From positions 37,841,520 to 37,905,519 of the forward strand of contig OX387192.1 in NCBI GenBank assembly GCA_947561395.2: 64,000 nucleotides of DNA, in the 5' to 3' direction. Positions 33,468 through 44,074 of this stretch are shown piece by piece (the first letter of the stretch is position 1; each line of letters starts with the position of its first letter). This DNA is from Buxus sempervirens. Lineage: Eukaryota; Streptophyta; Magnoliopsida; Buxales; Buxaceae. Both the position numbers and the translations under genes were made by a program. The notes below the pieces were generated by a model. The model saw only the letters and a program-made list of their open reading frames with translations. It searched no databases and had not been told where the DNA came from.

Positions 33468-34334
33468 GTGTGACCATGGTGGCATCCTCCCCCGCTATTG
33501 AATGTTCTATTTTAGCTATAGCTACCACGCATCCCCGCCTTAGTTGGGGCAAATGGACCGTCACCACAGCACCATGAATATGCAATGATCTTGCAGGGAC
33601 TTTGTTTGAGACCATTAGAGTGTGTGACCATGGTGGCATCCTCCCCCGCTATTGAATGTTCTAATTTAGCTATAGCTACTAGGGCTGGCAACGGGTCGAA
33701 TACGGTACGGATCTGTCATGATCCGAATCCGAACCGAAAATAAAAATCCGATATCCGAATTCGATCCGAAATCCGACGGATCTTTTATATGTGAATCCGA
33801 ATTCGAAACCGAATTTATATAATGTATCCGAATTCGAAATTCGACCGAATAAATAACCGAAATCCGAATTCGATCCGAATTAGATCCGATTTGAACTTAA
33901 AATTCAAAAGTTAAGTTTAACTATTAAAGCAAATTTTAATTATCAAAACTAATGAGCCATATAAATATTAAAGCAAGATATGAATAAGGATAGTTCAACC
34001 ATGGTTTATACAAAGTTTACCAATGATTTAATGAAAAGTATATGTTAATTTCGGTTCGGATCTTTTTCGGATCGGATATGGACAGATTCGGATTCGGATC
34101 CGAATTCGGTCGGATCCGAAATCCGATATCCGTATTCGAACCGCGGATCTATATTTTCGGATCGGATTCGGGATTTTCGGATCGGATTCGGGTCGGATTC
34201 GGATATATATCCGACCCATTGCCAGCCCTAATAGCTACCACGCATCCCCGCCTTAGTTGGGGCAAATGGACCGTCACCACAGCACCATGAATATGCAATG
34301 ATCTTGCAGGGACTTTGTTTGAGACCATTAGAGT
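33468..34334 (+). repeat. 154 bp tandem duplication, second copy split by a transposon
   Basis: Unit 1 is 33468-33621. Unit 2 begins at 33622, is interrupted at 33680-34230, and resumes after the insertion to end at 34334. Counting the 8 bp target duplication once, unit 2 is also 154 bp (58 + 96). The units are nearly identical, so both the duplication and the later insertion look fairly recent. Confidence 0.9.
33680..34230. mobile_element. hAT-type MITE, 551 bp, with exact 8 bp target-site duplication
   Basis: The element begins TAGGGCTGGCAACGGGTC and ends GACCCATTGCCAGCCCTA, imperfect terminal inverted repeats with an identical outer 12 bases. It is flanked on both sides by ATAGCTAC (33672-33679 and 34231-34238), an 8 bp duplication typical of hAT elements. 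The interior has no coding capacity but is packed with CCGAAT/ATTCGG-type motifs, mostly CCGAATTCGA on the left and TTCGGATCGG on the right, so the element can fold back. In hAT elements such subterminal repeats are transposase binding sites. The uninterrupted neighbouring repeat unit supplies the empty-site sequence, which makes the boundaries secure. Confidence 0.93.
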
Positions 34335-34566
34335 AACCCTGCATGCAAGGGATTTGATCAAATGACCTCAACCTCCTAACTACCCACCAGACCATTGGGC
34401 CACCACACCCGCGGTATGGTTTGACAATTAGATGAACATACCGGAAGATTTGAATTATCTCAATTTGGTTAGATGGTTCAGAGTCGGATCTCAATTTGAA
34501 CCAACTCAAAGGTCTACTTGGGTTTTCGAGTCCGACCATTGTTTGCGTGGGTTTGAGATGATTGGG

Positions 34567-34668
34567 TAACTACGGTCCATGGGTTACATTGGGCCGGGCC
34601 TGAAATAATCTCCTGTCTATGAGAAAGCCCAGATCTTGAATTAACTACGGTCCATGGGTTACATTGGA
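34567..34668 (+). repeat. 26 bp direct repeat, 75 bp period
   Basis: TAACTACGGTCCATGGGTTA starts at 34567 and at 34642, each followed by CATTGG. A small local duplication with no obvious function. Confidence 0.75.
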
Positions 34669-34964
34669 GCTTGGGCCGATACCATCATCCTTTGTTCTAT
34701 TTAAAATTTTTTTTTTCTGTTGGGCGCTATTTTGACATTAAAAACGGCAAATGAATAGGTCTGAACGATATTTCAAAATTTATGCTTACAAAAGCTAAAT
34801 TTTATCATGTCTAGCTTATTAAACATAAAAAAAATAATATGCAGTTTTTGTTAAAAAAACAAAGGAAAAATTATGGGCAAAAGCTATTCTATTTCCATCA
34901 AAGCAGTACTATAAGACAAAACCATTTTTGCCATGTGGAAGAATGATCATGGCAATCTTATATA

Positions 34965-35162
34965 TCTATACTTATATATAACGCAAGGCTCCTTGGGAAG
35001 CGTGCCAAACTAATTAAAATTTTTTTCCTTCAAATAGTCATTTAATCTTATATACTTACACGGGTAATTTTGTCTTTCTCCTTTCCAAAAGAGACCCTTT
35101 AATAATTCCTTTTTCTTTACATGTCTTAAAAGTTTAATCTACTTACGTGCATCCCGGCTAGT
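34965..35162 (+). mobile_element. Possible short Helitron-type element
   Basis: The stretch starts TCTATACTTATATATAACGC and ends CCCGGCTAGT, with host A before and T after. This fits the Helitron rule (5' TC, 3' CTAGT-type end, insertion between A and T). The usual 3' hairpin just before CTAGT is not evident and no Rep/helicase is present, so this is a suggestion only. Confidence 0.3.
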
Positions 35163-38100
35163 TTATTTTTAAAAGGATCTTCTTGATTAGCCATTTGCAC
35201 AGTATTTTAATTTGTATAAGCCATAAAAAACATTTATATTAGGTTTTTTCGTGAGTACAATAACGGTTTAATTAATGTTTCTCAAGTTTGTAAAAAAAGA
35301 GAGCGAAAAAAAATAATTTTTAACAAGAGCCGTTCATGCCAAGTAAAAAGTTTTTTTTTTTGTTTATATATATAACATAGCTTGGGGAATAAGATTCTAT
35401 GCGTCAATTAATTATCTCAACAGGTAAAATAAAATGCTCATATAGCATTTTATTGGAACAATTGTGCCCCAGAATCTTAATTTATGTATATGAAATTATC
35501 ATATTCAGAAGTAAAAGTACATGAACATATAAACCCAAGCGGAGGTTAAGCTGTGCAGCTGGGCTTCACCTACCTGCCCAATCTATTTTGCAATTTGACC
35601 GGGTTAAGCCGTGAAGACAAGTACGTTAGGCCCACTGTCACACGTACAAGTAATTCATGCCGAAACTACCACAGAACTAGAGTCGTGGGTTGGTTTGGAG
35701 CGTACGGATGCCACTTTTTTTAAACCAAAGTCGTGGGTTGGTTTGGGGGTATGTGGTTTGGTTTTGGGTTAATGTTTTGATTCAGTTCGAAATGGAACAA
35801 ACCAAACCGAAACCGAGTAAAAAATATGCTTTACTAAACTGAACCGACCTGAACTGAGCTAAACGGTTTGGTAATGGGTTGGTGTGAGCCCGGACCACAC
35901 TGAACAGGGTGTCACCCCGACTGGAGCGTTACTTCCAGGCAACCGTACCTCCAACATTATTGCCCCTTGTTTTATGCATTCAGAAGAATATCAGTGTACC
36001 ATGAGAAAGAAGCAGCGTTGTTAGTCTTGAAGATGATAACGATAGAGACTGTTCAATGGGTGGACCACTTATACTGATAACGATTTCCCTTTTTTCCCAA
36101 CAATCAGACGGTCATGACAACTAGCTCTTTTAATTTTCCGTTCCTTTAATTTCTCAGGCACAGAGTCTCATCAGAATCAGAGAAGTGGCCCCGGCTCACT
36201 GATTTGTCTCGAATAAGGCCGAGGTATTCCACTATCCCAGAGATTGGTTGAAACAAGCTGTTCATGACTGTAGTCTGTAGTGCAGTAGAGTGAATGGAGG
36301 AGATGAAGCCTTTTATTCTTTTGCCCAGGAATAAGCAAGTCTGATGTATATTGACGGAACAATGGGTCACAACAGTACGACCCCGGCGACGAGCCCACTT
36401 CCTGTTCTGAGAATCTTGAGTTTGACTCATCTATGAGCTGTGAATCTTCTTATTGGGACACAGATGACAATTACCGATCGGGTTTGGACTTGGGAAGTAC
36501 CCGTGTTAACGAACACAAATGCAAGTCAATTGAGCAATTTTGCGCCTTTAGTCACACTGCTAGTCTAGAGTAATATTGTCCTTAACATATTCATGTATTT
36601 TTAATTTGTAATAGTGTTCTCTTTCCATATAAGTATTCCTTCACCTTACGTCTCTTATAAAATGTTTGGAACATTTGATTGAGGGAAGAAAACATGTACA
36701 GAAGACATAAAATTTAGGTTATATATGTCAACAAGAGTTGAGATGGAATGTGAGTTAAAATCTCTACCCAGCTCTTGGAAGAAAAAGGTTTTGATCTCCT
36801 TACCTCCAACCTGAAAATTAAGAAGAGCTAGAGAGTTCTCTCTCTAACCTTCAACTGGTCTTAGATATATCTAAGAGAAATAGATCTCACAATGCATGGG
36901 ACCGGACAGCATTAAGATTGGCTCAATATCATCCTACGAGGACTAATTCTCTCGCTGGTGAGTCGTACGTGGTTGGATGGGTTTCCAAATCCGAGAGGAC
37001 TTCTGATTTATGACGTGAGCTGCAGATCCAACAACTTTGAAAAGGTAGGTAAATCAAAGAGGGTTGGACTATTTACCCAGGAAACTGGCAAAATCTGGAG
37101 AGAATCTTTGGGAAGAGATCGACACAGGGAAATATTATGACGACGACAAAATGAACACCAGGTTTGAAGTAGTATAATGTGAGAGAGGACCACTTTCAAA
37201 TTCTTCTTTTCTTTCTCTGCAAGAATCTTTGAGGGCTTTTTATTTTATAATTTCTTCATTCACCTCCTGTAATTTCCTGATTTGGTTACGCACCCGGTCG
37301 AGCGATGGATATGTGTTGGGGCATTAAACACCGTTTCATAAAAGTGGGTAGATATATTCATTTTACTCACTTCCCCTCCTTATGTCCACCTAGCGAATTT
37401 TGGTGTAAAAAACTCCTTTTCCTGTACTTGGATCCAGCGTCCTCCCCAATCTTTAGGACACCGTCTTTTAATGTATTTCAGACTTTCAGTAGGGAAGCCA
37501 TGGGTCGTTAGGTCTCTATCATATTTTCTCACACAATATAAAAGAAAAAATTTTAGACCATAAAGTTTCCCATTTTTTACGTTGTCTCTTACATATATGA
37601 CATAACTACGTACGCTATGGGGTCGGCGAGGGGCCGGTTGGCTCGGACGGCAATGTCGGCAGAAAAGGACGGCGGAAGAGGAGATGGTCAACCAATCCAC
37701 TGGCCTTCGGCGCGTGTTACATGTTAAATTTTTATATTAAAAGTTTTAATAAATTAATAATATAATAGTAATAATTAGAAAACGCAGGCCAAGACATCTC
37801 ATTTGACCGTCTCTTGGGAGACGGTGAGCTAGCTAATGCCCTCTCCCTCCTCGCGTGCGCACCCACATGCCTCCATTTCCCATGCTCATAACTTAATATT
37901 TTCCTTCTTAAAAAATATGCATATGCAATCCCATGCTTGCACCATAAAAAGTCTTCCAAACGAAATCAGTAATATACAATTACATACATTATTATTATAC
38001 TTAATTATAAAGGGTGAGAAGCATCGCAAAACCTCTCATTTTTCCTTTTTATATAAGAAAAAAACTGAGATGCATGGGGAAGACATGAGTAGCACCTCAT

Positions 38101-38943
38101 TTTATATATAAGCTAGGAATTTTAATAATTTACTTGCAACACATCTCTGTTCTAGAGATCGATCCCCAAGATTAATTAGTCCTCTGCCAAGTTGAGATCT
38201 GATCTGTTCGCCTCAAAGACAACCCTTTTAATTGATTGCATGGAGTGGATGGAAAACGGGTACCCCCAAACAAGTATGCATGATAAAAAAATATGTAACA
38301 TATAAATAAAATAAAAACTCTATTGCCGAGCTAGCCCGGCCCCGATTATCTTATTGATCTTATTTATTTTAGCTTCGTGGGTCTTACCTCTGTTGTTTCG
38401 ATCTCTGGGTTTTTTCATATCTAAGTATTCTTATTATATTATATTAAGAGGAAAGAAGAACTTAAAAGAGAATAAAATAAAATAAGAAAAATAAAGTAAG
38501 CTGATGATGGAAGGGTTCATTGGCGCTCTTCAGTAGCTCTATTTAATTGGTTCTTCGGTCTTGCATAGGCTAATTGGTCGGTCACCGCCTATTCAAATTC
38601 AGAAAGTGCTCCAATAAGATTTATATGGGGTGCTCGTATCAGAGATGTTCTGCTCTGATGCTCTTTGCTCTGGTTCTTTGTCGTAAGAGTCTTCGTAGAA
38701 TCGTAGTTATTGTTTTGTGGTTTCCATATAAAAAAATAAATGGTCAGTCACCCGGCGGCTACCATGCCGGACTGTACCTGCTGACGTCAGTAGCTTTGTG
38801 ACATTCTTTCTGGGCCTCAATCTGTCGCTGTCAAGCCCACCCGGGCAGCCCACTGGCCGTCCCAACCTCCTCTTCATAAGCCCGGGCAATCCCCTTTCTT
38901 ATCTTCTCACGCAACTCTCTCTCTCCCCCACACTCTCACTCCC

Positions 38944-39516
38944 ATGGGAGAGAGAGAGAAAAGCTTCCAAGCAGGAACGCAAGACTGCAGGTAAGAGAGG
39001 AAGATTAAATTCCGCGATTTGGCCTTTTTTCTTTTTTGGGGTATATATCTTAAGTGTACGTGCTTGATTTGCTGAGTTTCGTTACTGTCTAATACTCACT
39101 TGCCTACGATTAGAGCAAGAGCTCTCGATCTATAATACTGGGGATTAATTTCTGTAGAGTCTACTATAAACCCGATCGAGCAGTGATTTTCTCTAGATCG
39201 AGTAGCTCAGTTCTTTCAGGTCATACTCGATAGAACTTGCATGGAAAGCAGTACTACCTGTTCTATTAAAGGAAAAAAAATTTCTAAATTTCAATTAATT
39301 TGTTAGCAGGTAATTATCAACGTTTTTTTAGCTTTTAATCTTTATTGTAGGTATGGATTCCTCAACAACACCGTCGTCTCTACCGCTTCAACAATCGGAG
39401 TTCCTCGACAGAACCATGCTGTTTCTTCGAGACTTGGAGTTTCTTGCAGAATTGGGAGCAGCCTACAATTTGAAGCTGAAAGATTTTCGACAATATTGAT
39501 GGCTTGTTTGCCTTAA
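38944..39516 (+). CDS. Short spliced ORF of TAS3, ending 6 nt before the 5' miR390 site
   Basis: Exon 38944-38990 plus exon 39351-39516 gives 70 codons and a TAA at 39514-39516. It starts MGEREKSFQAGTQDCR and ends FSTILMACLP. The ATG at 38944 is the first in the predicted leader. The stop lies only six bases upstream of the miR390/AGO7 site. From memory, Arabidopsis TAS3 also has a short ORF whose stop falls just before this site, and ribosomes stall there against the AGO7-SGS3 complex; translation is thought to aid siRNA production. No protein family is recognisable, so position rather than sequence probably matters. The splice is a prediction and the frame depends on it. Confidence 0.6.
39354..39499 (+). 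CDS. Alternative 47-codon ORF of TAS3 in another frame
   Basis: An ATG four bases into the second exon opens a frame (MDSSTTPSSLPLQQSEF to LKLKDFRQY) that stops at TGA 39497-39499, 23 nt before the 5' miR390 site. It overlaps the spliced ORF in a different frame. It would be used if the upstream ATG is skipped or absent from the transcript. No known domain. Confidence 0.35.
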
Positions 39517-39522
39517 TCTGCT

Positions 39523-39543
39523 GGTGCTATCCTACCTGAGCTT
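39523..39543 (+). promoter_or_regulatory. 5' miR390 target site of TAS3 (non-cleavable)
   Basis: Contains GTGCTATCCTACCTGAGC. Against perfect complementarity to miR390 the site differs at three positions, two of them central: a G:U pair opposite miRNA nt 11 and an A:A mismatch opposite nt 10. Central mispairing explains why AGO7-miR390 binds here without cutting, as in other long-type TAS3 genes. Confidence 0.95.
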
Positions 39544-39601
39544 ATTCTACTTGCACCCCCTTCTCATAATCTCTTTTCCCTTTTTCTTAGTTCCTATAGT
39601 C

Positions 39602-39622
39602 TTCTTGACCTTGTAAGACCTT
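39602..39622 (+). ncRNA. tasiR-ARF, first copy (5'D8(+) position)
   Basis: 21 nt with core CTTGACCTTGTAAGACC, ending TT. The core is identical to conserved tasiR-ARF, which guides cleavage of ARF2, ARF3 and ARF4 mRNAs. Confidence 0.95.
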
Positions 39623-39643
39623 TTCTTGACCTTGTAAGACCTC
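39623..39643 (+). ncRNA. tasiR-ARF, second copy (5'D7(+) position)
   Basis: 21 nt with the same core, ending TC, directly abutting the first copy with no spacer. The pair therefore falls in a common 21-nt phase. Confidence 0.95.
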
Positions 39644-39759
39644 ATTCCAAAGTTACTATCTTTGCTTTCAGTGCCATGATAGATTATCTATCATAAGCTA
39701 TAGATAGTATCGTTGGAGATTAGCTTTCCCCACTCCCACCCCACTCATCTTTTACATCC

Positions 39760-39780
39760 CCGTCTATCCCTCCTGAGCTA
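39760..39780 (+). promoter_or_regulatory. 3' miR390 target site of TAS3 (cleaved; sets the siRNA phase)
   Basis: Contains CTATCCCTCCTGAGCT, a perfect match to miR390 nt 2-17; mismatches are confined to the 3' end of the miRNA and nt 1. The expected cut is between 39770 and 39771. Counting back seven 21-nt steps reaches 39624, one base from the second tasiR-ARF start (39623). Confidence 0.95.
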
Positions 39781-40377
39781 TTTGATTATCAAAGCCTGTT
39801 TCTCCCACTTGCGTTTTACTAATTATAAGAGAACAGCGTAGAGATTCTCGAAATTTCATACAACAAATGCTGGTTTGAACTCGGTTGTTACATCTTGCAC
39901 ATTCCTTCAATCGTGAAATGTAAAATTCTGGGGAAGAAATAGTAAGCATCAAATATAAGGAAATGCTGTAAAGGACAGTGAAAGCGTTAGAAAGACTCGT
40001 TTGGTCATCATTGATTATTCTTGTTGTCTCTGTTTCAGTTTCTGGCTTGTAGTGACTTGGATTTTCACTATATTATGTATGCAGAAATATGCTTTTGCAG
40101 GCATGGGTTTCGTTGTTTTATATGCTGTTAGCTCATAAATATGCTCGCAGTTCTGAAGGGTCTTCTCGTGACTACTCCAACGTACAAAAAACAATATATA
40201 CAATTTACTATCGGAATTAAATTCTCTATCTCCCTCGTCTTTCTCCTTTCTTGCTTTTCCCGTGGCACCTAACCTAACGTATTTAAGAAATCTTTACACG
40301 AGATTGATCAGTTTCTAAAAGTAGTTCTCCTGGTCTATCAAGCATTTTTTTCTGTGTCTTGTTTTTTGCGCCTGGGT

Positions 40378-40401
40378 AGAGAGAGAGAGAGAGAGAGAGA
40401 G
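40378..40401 (+). repeat. (GA)n microsatellite
   Basis: About 12 GA units without interruption. Confidence 0.95.
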
Positions 40402-41231
40402 TTCTCAAACGGCTTTCCAAGTAGTATATAAGAATGCAATTGTGGTTTAATTAATAGCAGTGGTTACTAAAGACGATGATTTTCTTGGTGTTGTGAGCTC
40501 GCCAAAAACAATAATTTGAGTTTACTTGCGATTATCTTTCCCGCAGTAGTTCATTCATCTAAAACAAAGCGCTTTGAGATTCTGTAAGACTGTAACTTCG
40601 AACAAAGAGAACATTGAAAAAGATAGGCATAAAAAATTATATTCATTTCACGTAGAATGGACGTTTCAGTCGGTGAATGCCTGTTATTATGAGGCCATTA
40701 TCGAACTTTGAACTGGTATAAATCGACATTATTCTGGTAACATGGGCACTGTGGGCCTAAGTCGTCGTCGACATTATAGAGTTCTGCAAGCATTTTCCCT
40801 TTTTCTTGTTGCGATGGAGTTCTGGCTCACCTAATTGACCTCCATGGGAGCCCACCCTATCTCAAAGCTGTTCATAACCTGGTCCAGTCTCAGTTCGGGG
40901 TGATTAACATACTCTTTTTAAAAAAAAAAAATAAATATAAAATTTTGCATTATGCGCGTACAACGCCTATACAGTATGATGGAAAATACGTACGACAGTG
41001 GAATGGCAACGATTGAGCTAGCTAGGGCTCATTTCCTTGGTCAGAAGAATTTAAGATTGGGCTTGGAAGGTAGTGCAAATGCCTTTTTCCCCCTAAAATG
41101 TTTAAATATGTATTCAAAATGATTAGTTTGTTAGGAGGTAGTTATATATCATAAGGGCAGACTACTAATTAATTAGGAATTAAAGGTCATTTTGGGTAGC
41201 TCGTGACAAAATATTAGATAGTTATCAAGAC

Positions 41232-41233
<2 letters not shown>

Positions 41234-41280
<47 letters not shown>
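41234..41280 (+). repeat. (AT)n microsatellite
   Basis: About 47 bases of uninterrupted AT repeat. Such runs are highly polymorphic in plants. Confidence 0.95.
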
Positions 41281-41284
<4 letters not shown>

Positions 41285-42813
41285 CAAATAATTGAGAAAA
41301 AAGTAAATAGAAATAAAAGTGAAAGGCATTTTTGACAATAGATATCAATAAAGAACCTCCCCGATTCTCCTTGTATATATGTATACTAGTAGTGGTACAT
41401 GCAATGGTAGATGCCCCCAAACCATATACGGTTTAATTTAATGGGTGGCATATATGTATGTGATGCATATAGGGATGGTAACAAGGTGGGTTTGGAAACT
41501 GGCTCCTAATCCGTCGAGTTGGTAATGACTACTGACCTGGCTATATTATAAAATGCAAAAATGTAAATACACTAAAATTGAATATAAAAATTAATAATAT
41601 ATTTAGTCGAAAATTATATATATATAAAACTAATATTTTCATGGCTTAAGGTGGGGTTCAGGGCGGGATTAGATAAACCCTAACATGCATTCCTTTAACT
41701 ATGATTTATGCTATACTAAACTCGAACCCTAATTTATCCCTTTAACCTGCATCATTGCTTCCTTAACTGTATATACATAAAAATAAATTGTGGAATTAAC
41801 GTTGTGAACATTGAAATCTTCTAAACTTTCATGCGACAAAAAACAAATTTACGAATCTTTGGATTTTATTCTGTAGTGTGAAGATATCTATGTTGGAAGG
41901 ACAATATTAGCTTAATTACAAGGCCGGTGCTCCTCACGGTGAATAATAATATTGTAAAATCCATGGTACAGAGTCTGTAGTGTAATTACTACCGAGGACA
42001 AAAAAAAGACAGCGCTTTTCATGGTTTAATGCATCATGACAGCATTAACGAAAAACTAATGATGTCCTCGGAGAGCAAATGCAAAGCTGAAGATTTTCGG
42101 TCTGTGGCTAAAATCTCTTCCTTCTCTCTCTATCTCGGAAAGTGAAAACGAAAAACAAGGATGACTAAATTCAGGTATCCTCTCCCACGAATTATTATGT
42201 GCACTTGCGGTTTCATGGAACTGTTTCACTGCTGGATGAACTTTATGAGGTGTCACGCAAATTCAGCCTACCTTTCTCGAACTCATATGAGTCATTTTCT
42301 TCACTGGGGAACATGCTAACATGGCTGCAACTACGAACGCTTGTGAGGGCCGGTTTTGCTTCCACCGAGCTACAAAGTCTATAAACGTTTCTTCTGAGCA
42401 ATGCATATGCTGGTCAAATTTGTTCCGAAGCGAGGATACTCCAAATAATCCTTTCTAGGACCATCAATGACCACTGGATTATACAGCACGATTAATGTGT
42501 TATTGACCACAAAATTGGGTTTGGAAGAATTGTTGGAAACAGTGGCTCATATTCTAGGTCCAAGGGGGAGGGAGCCCAGCTGAGGTTTGACTTTGTATGA
42601 TATAGGGGTATTTTTGGGATTTCAAAGATATTGGGTTTAGGATTGGTATATGTATCACGTTGTAACCCCAGTTAAAGTCTTTTTAGTGGAAATTTTTTCC
42701 AAACCACTTGAAAATCTGTGTGTGTTCTTCTTCTTCTTGATTTTACTATTCACATTGCACGGTTCACAACAAGAACCCTAGTTTGAACTCTTTTTTGGGT
42801 TTATGATCGATGT

Positions 42814-42942
42814 GGCTTAAGTGGGGTCACTAAAATCCTCAGCTCGTTATGTTTAATATGATCTCTTGTGTTTAATCAAGGCTTAAGTGGGGGTCACTGA
42901 CATCCTCAGCTCATTATGTTTAATATCACTTGTGTTTAATCA
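42814..42942 (+). repeat. Tandem duplication, about 66 bp
   Basis: GGCTTAAGTGGGG begins at 42814 and 42880, and each copy continues through TCACT, ATCCTCAGCTC and TTATGTTTAATAT. The copies differ by a few substitutions and a short deletion. Confidence 0.85.
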
Positions 42943-43721
42943 GTGCAATAGAGAGGTTAGGACCTAGCAGTTAATTGGTTTGAATTAAATTAGTTTCCAC
43001 CGTACTCAGACAAATTGAAGCAGTTTACTTGAACCCTCGTTTTGTCTAGTTACACGATATGGGTTAACTAAAAATTCACCTTATTGAGCTTTCTCGTAGG
43101 TAAATTTCGGCTCTCATGTTCTAATTAACCATGCTCAATTCAAGCCGGTAAGAAATTGATGGGCTCAGGCTTGATCCACATAATCTTATGATCATCTTAT
43201 ATAAGACTTAAAAGGCCCACAAGTTGAAAGTCCAAAATCATGATTAAAAACAAGACTATTAATTAAATTGGTAAATAATTAAACTTTCTTTCTTCTCCAT
43301 TCAGACAATAGTCATACCATGGTCAACTTACAACATTATAATAAATAAAAAAAATTTAAACATGGAAAAGTCTTGTGATTGAAGGTTTGGAATCCCCCAT
43401 TCAATTAATTCAACATAGAGAGAGAGAGAGAGATGAAAAAGGTTCACATGCCCTATACGTCCGTTCAAACCCTTTAATTTGTTAATTTTCTATTTCCATT
43501 TGCACGCCCTCTTAAGGTTGGCTCCAAATTAAAGAGAGCATGACACCGAGCACACGAATGCAGGCGTCAACAACCGTGTGTCCCCTTCTGTGCCGTTTGA
43601 TAGCCGTTGTCAACATCTTAGTCGTATACTAGCTGTTGTTTCTTATCGTCTAGCGATGTGGCGTCTACCGTATTCTAATTCCCTGCCTACAAGTTTTCTA
43701 CCCCATTAATTTTCAGTTTAT

Positions 43722-43827
43722 AACATGCTGATTAAATTAAACCAAGTGCATGCCTACTAAGTAACAGAGACTGCAACATGCTGATTAAATTAAACCAAGT
43801 GCATGCCTAATAAGTAACAGAGACTGT
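43722..43827 (+). repeat. Tandem duplication of 53 bp
   Basis: AACATGCTGATTAAATTAAA begins at 43722 and 43775. The 53 bp units differ at only two bases, so the duplication is recent. Confidence 0.92.
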
Positions 43828-44074
43828 ATACATAGGTTCCTTTCCTTTTCTATTTTTTGGTAATCAAGCTCATTAATATGAGGTGCATCACATGGATTAT
43901 ACAGGACTAGTGATGGATGTGCACGTGTTGGGATGCTAATTAAAAGGCACATCTGGACTGAAAGGTCATACACTAAGCCAAATGGAGAACCTTCCTTGTG
44001 CAACATGACACACCTACATTCACCTCTTAATGTCACATGCAATGCTATAAGTAGTGTCGCAGAATTTTCCAAAA

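Larger units (their letters stand above)
34335..38880. other. Gene-poor intergenic region
   Basis: No recognisable protein gene. It holds a 25 bp direct repeat near 34570-34670 and a possible Helitron remnant. At 35683-35900 GTCGTGGGTTGGTTTGG is repeated at a 48 bp spacing, followed by GGTTTGGTTT / AAACCGAAACC motifs that resemble subterminal repeats of another MITE. Short openings at 36146-36430, 36958-37140 and 37380-37700 look like chance. The right end becomes GC-rich as it approaches the TAS3 promoter. Confidence 0.5.
38895..39800 (+). ncRNA. TAS3: TAS3 trans-acting siRNA precursor (long type, two tasiR-ARFs)
   Basis: A complete TAS3 signature is present in order: a non-cleavable 5' miR390 site (39523-39543), two head-to-tail tasiR-ARF units (39602-39643) and a cleavable 3' miR390 site (39760-39780). 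In land plants AGO7-miR390 binds both sites and cuts the 3' one; SGS3 and RDR6 make double-stranded RNA, and DCL4 cuts 21-nt phased siRNAs. The tasiR-ARFs silence ARF2, ARF3 and ARF4, which affects leaf polarity, phase change and lateral root growth. Upstream, a pyrimidine-rich leader (38895-38942) leads to an ATG at 38944. A strong donor (CAG|GTAAGA at 38990/38991) and acceptor (TTGTAG|GT at 39350/39351) define a 360 bp intron. Transcript ends are estimated, not seen. The tasiR-ARF core and both miR390 sites leave little doubt about identity. TAS3a of Arabidopsis (At3g17185) also lies close to RFC3. Confidence 0.95.
39801..44074. other. Intergenic region downstream of TAS3
   Basis: No supported gene. 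It contains a GA microsatellite, an AT microsatellite, local duplications at 42814 and 43722, and a stretch at 42532-42655 that is a diverged inverted relative of the LTR-like segment at 45138-45276. Openings at 42056-42384 and 43785-44072 have no recognisable family. Confidence 0.5.

Noticed and set aside
36146-36430. 94-codon minus-strand frame
   Set aside because: No domain, no splice context, overlaps a second frame of similar length; likely chance.
40378-43827. Short repeats considered as a CRISPR-like array
   Set aside because: Only microsatellites and two-copy tandem duplications without regular spacers, in a plant nuclear genome.
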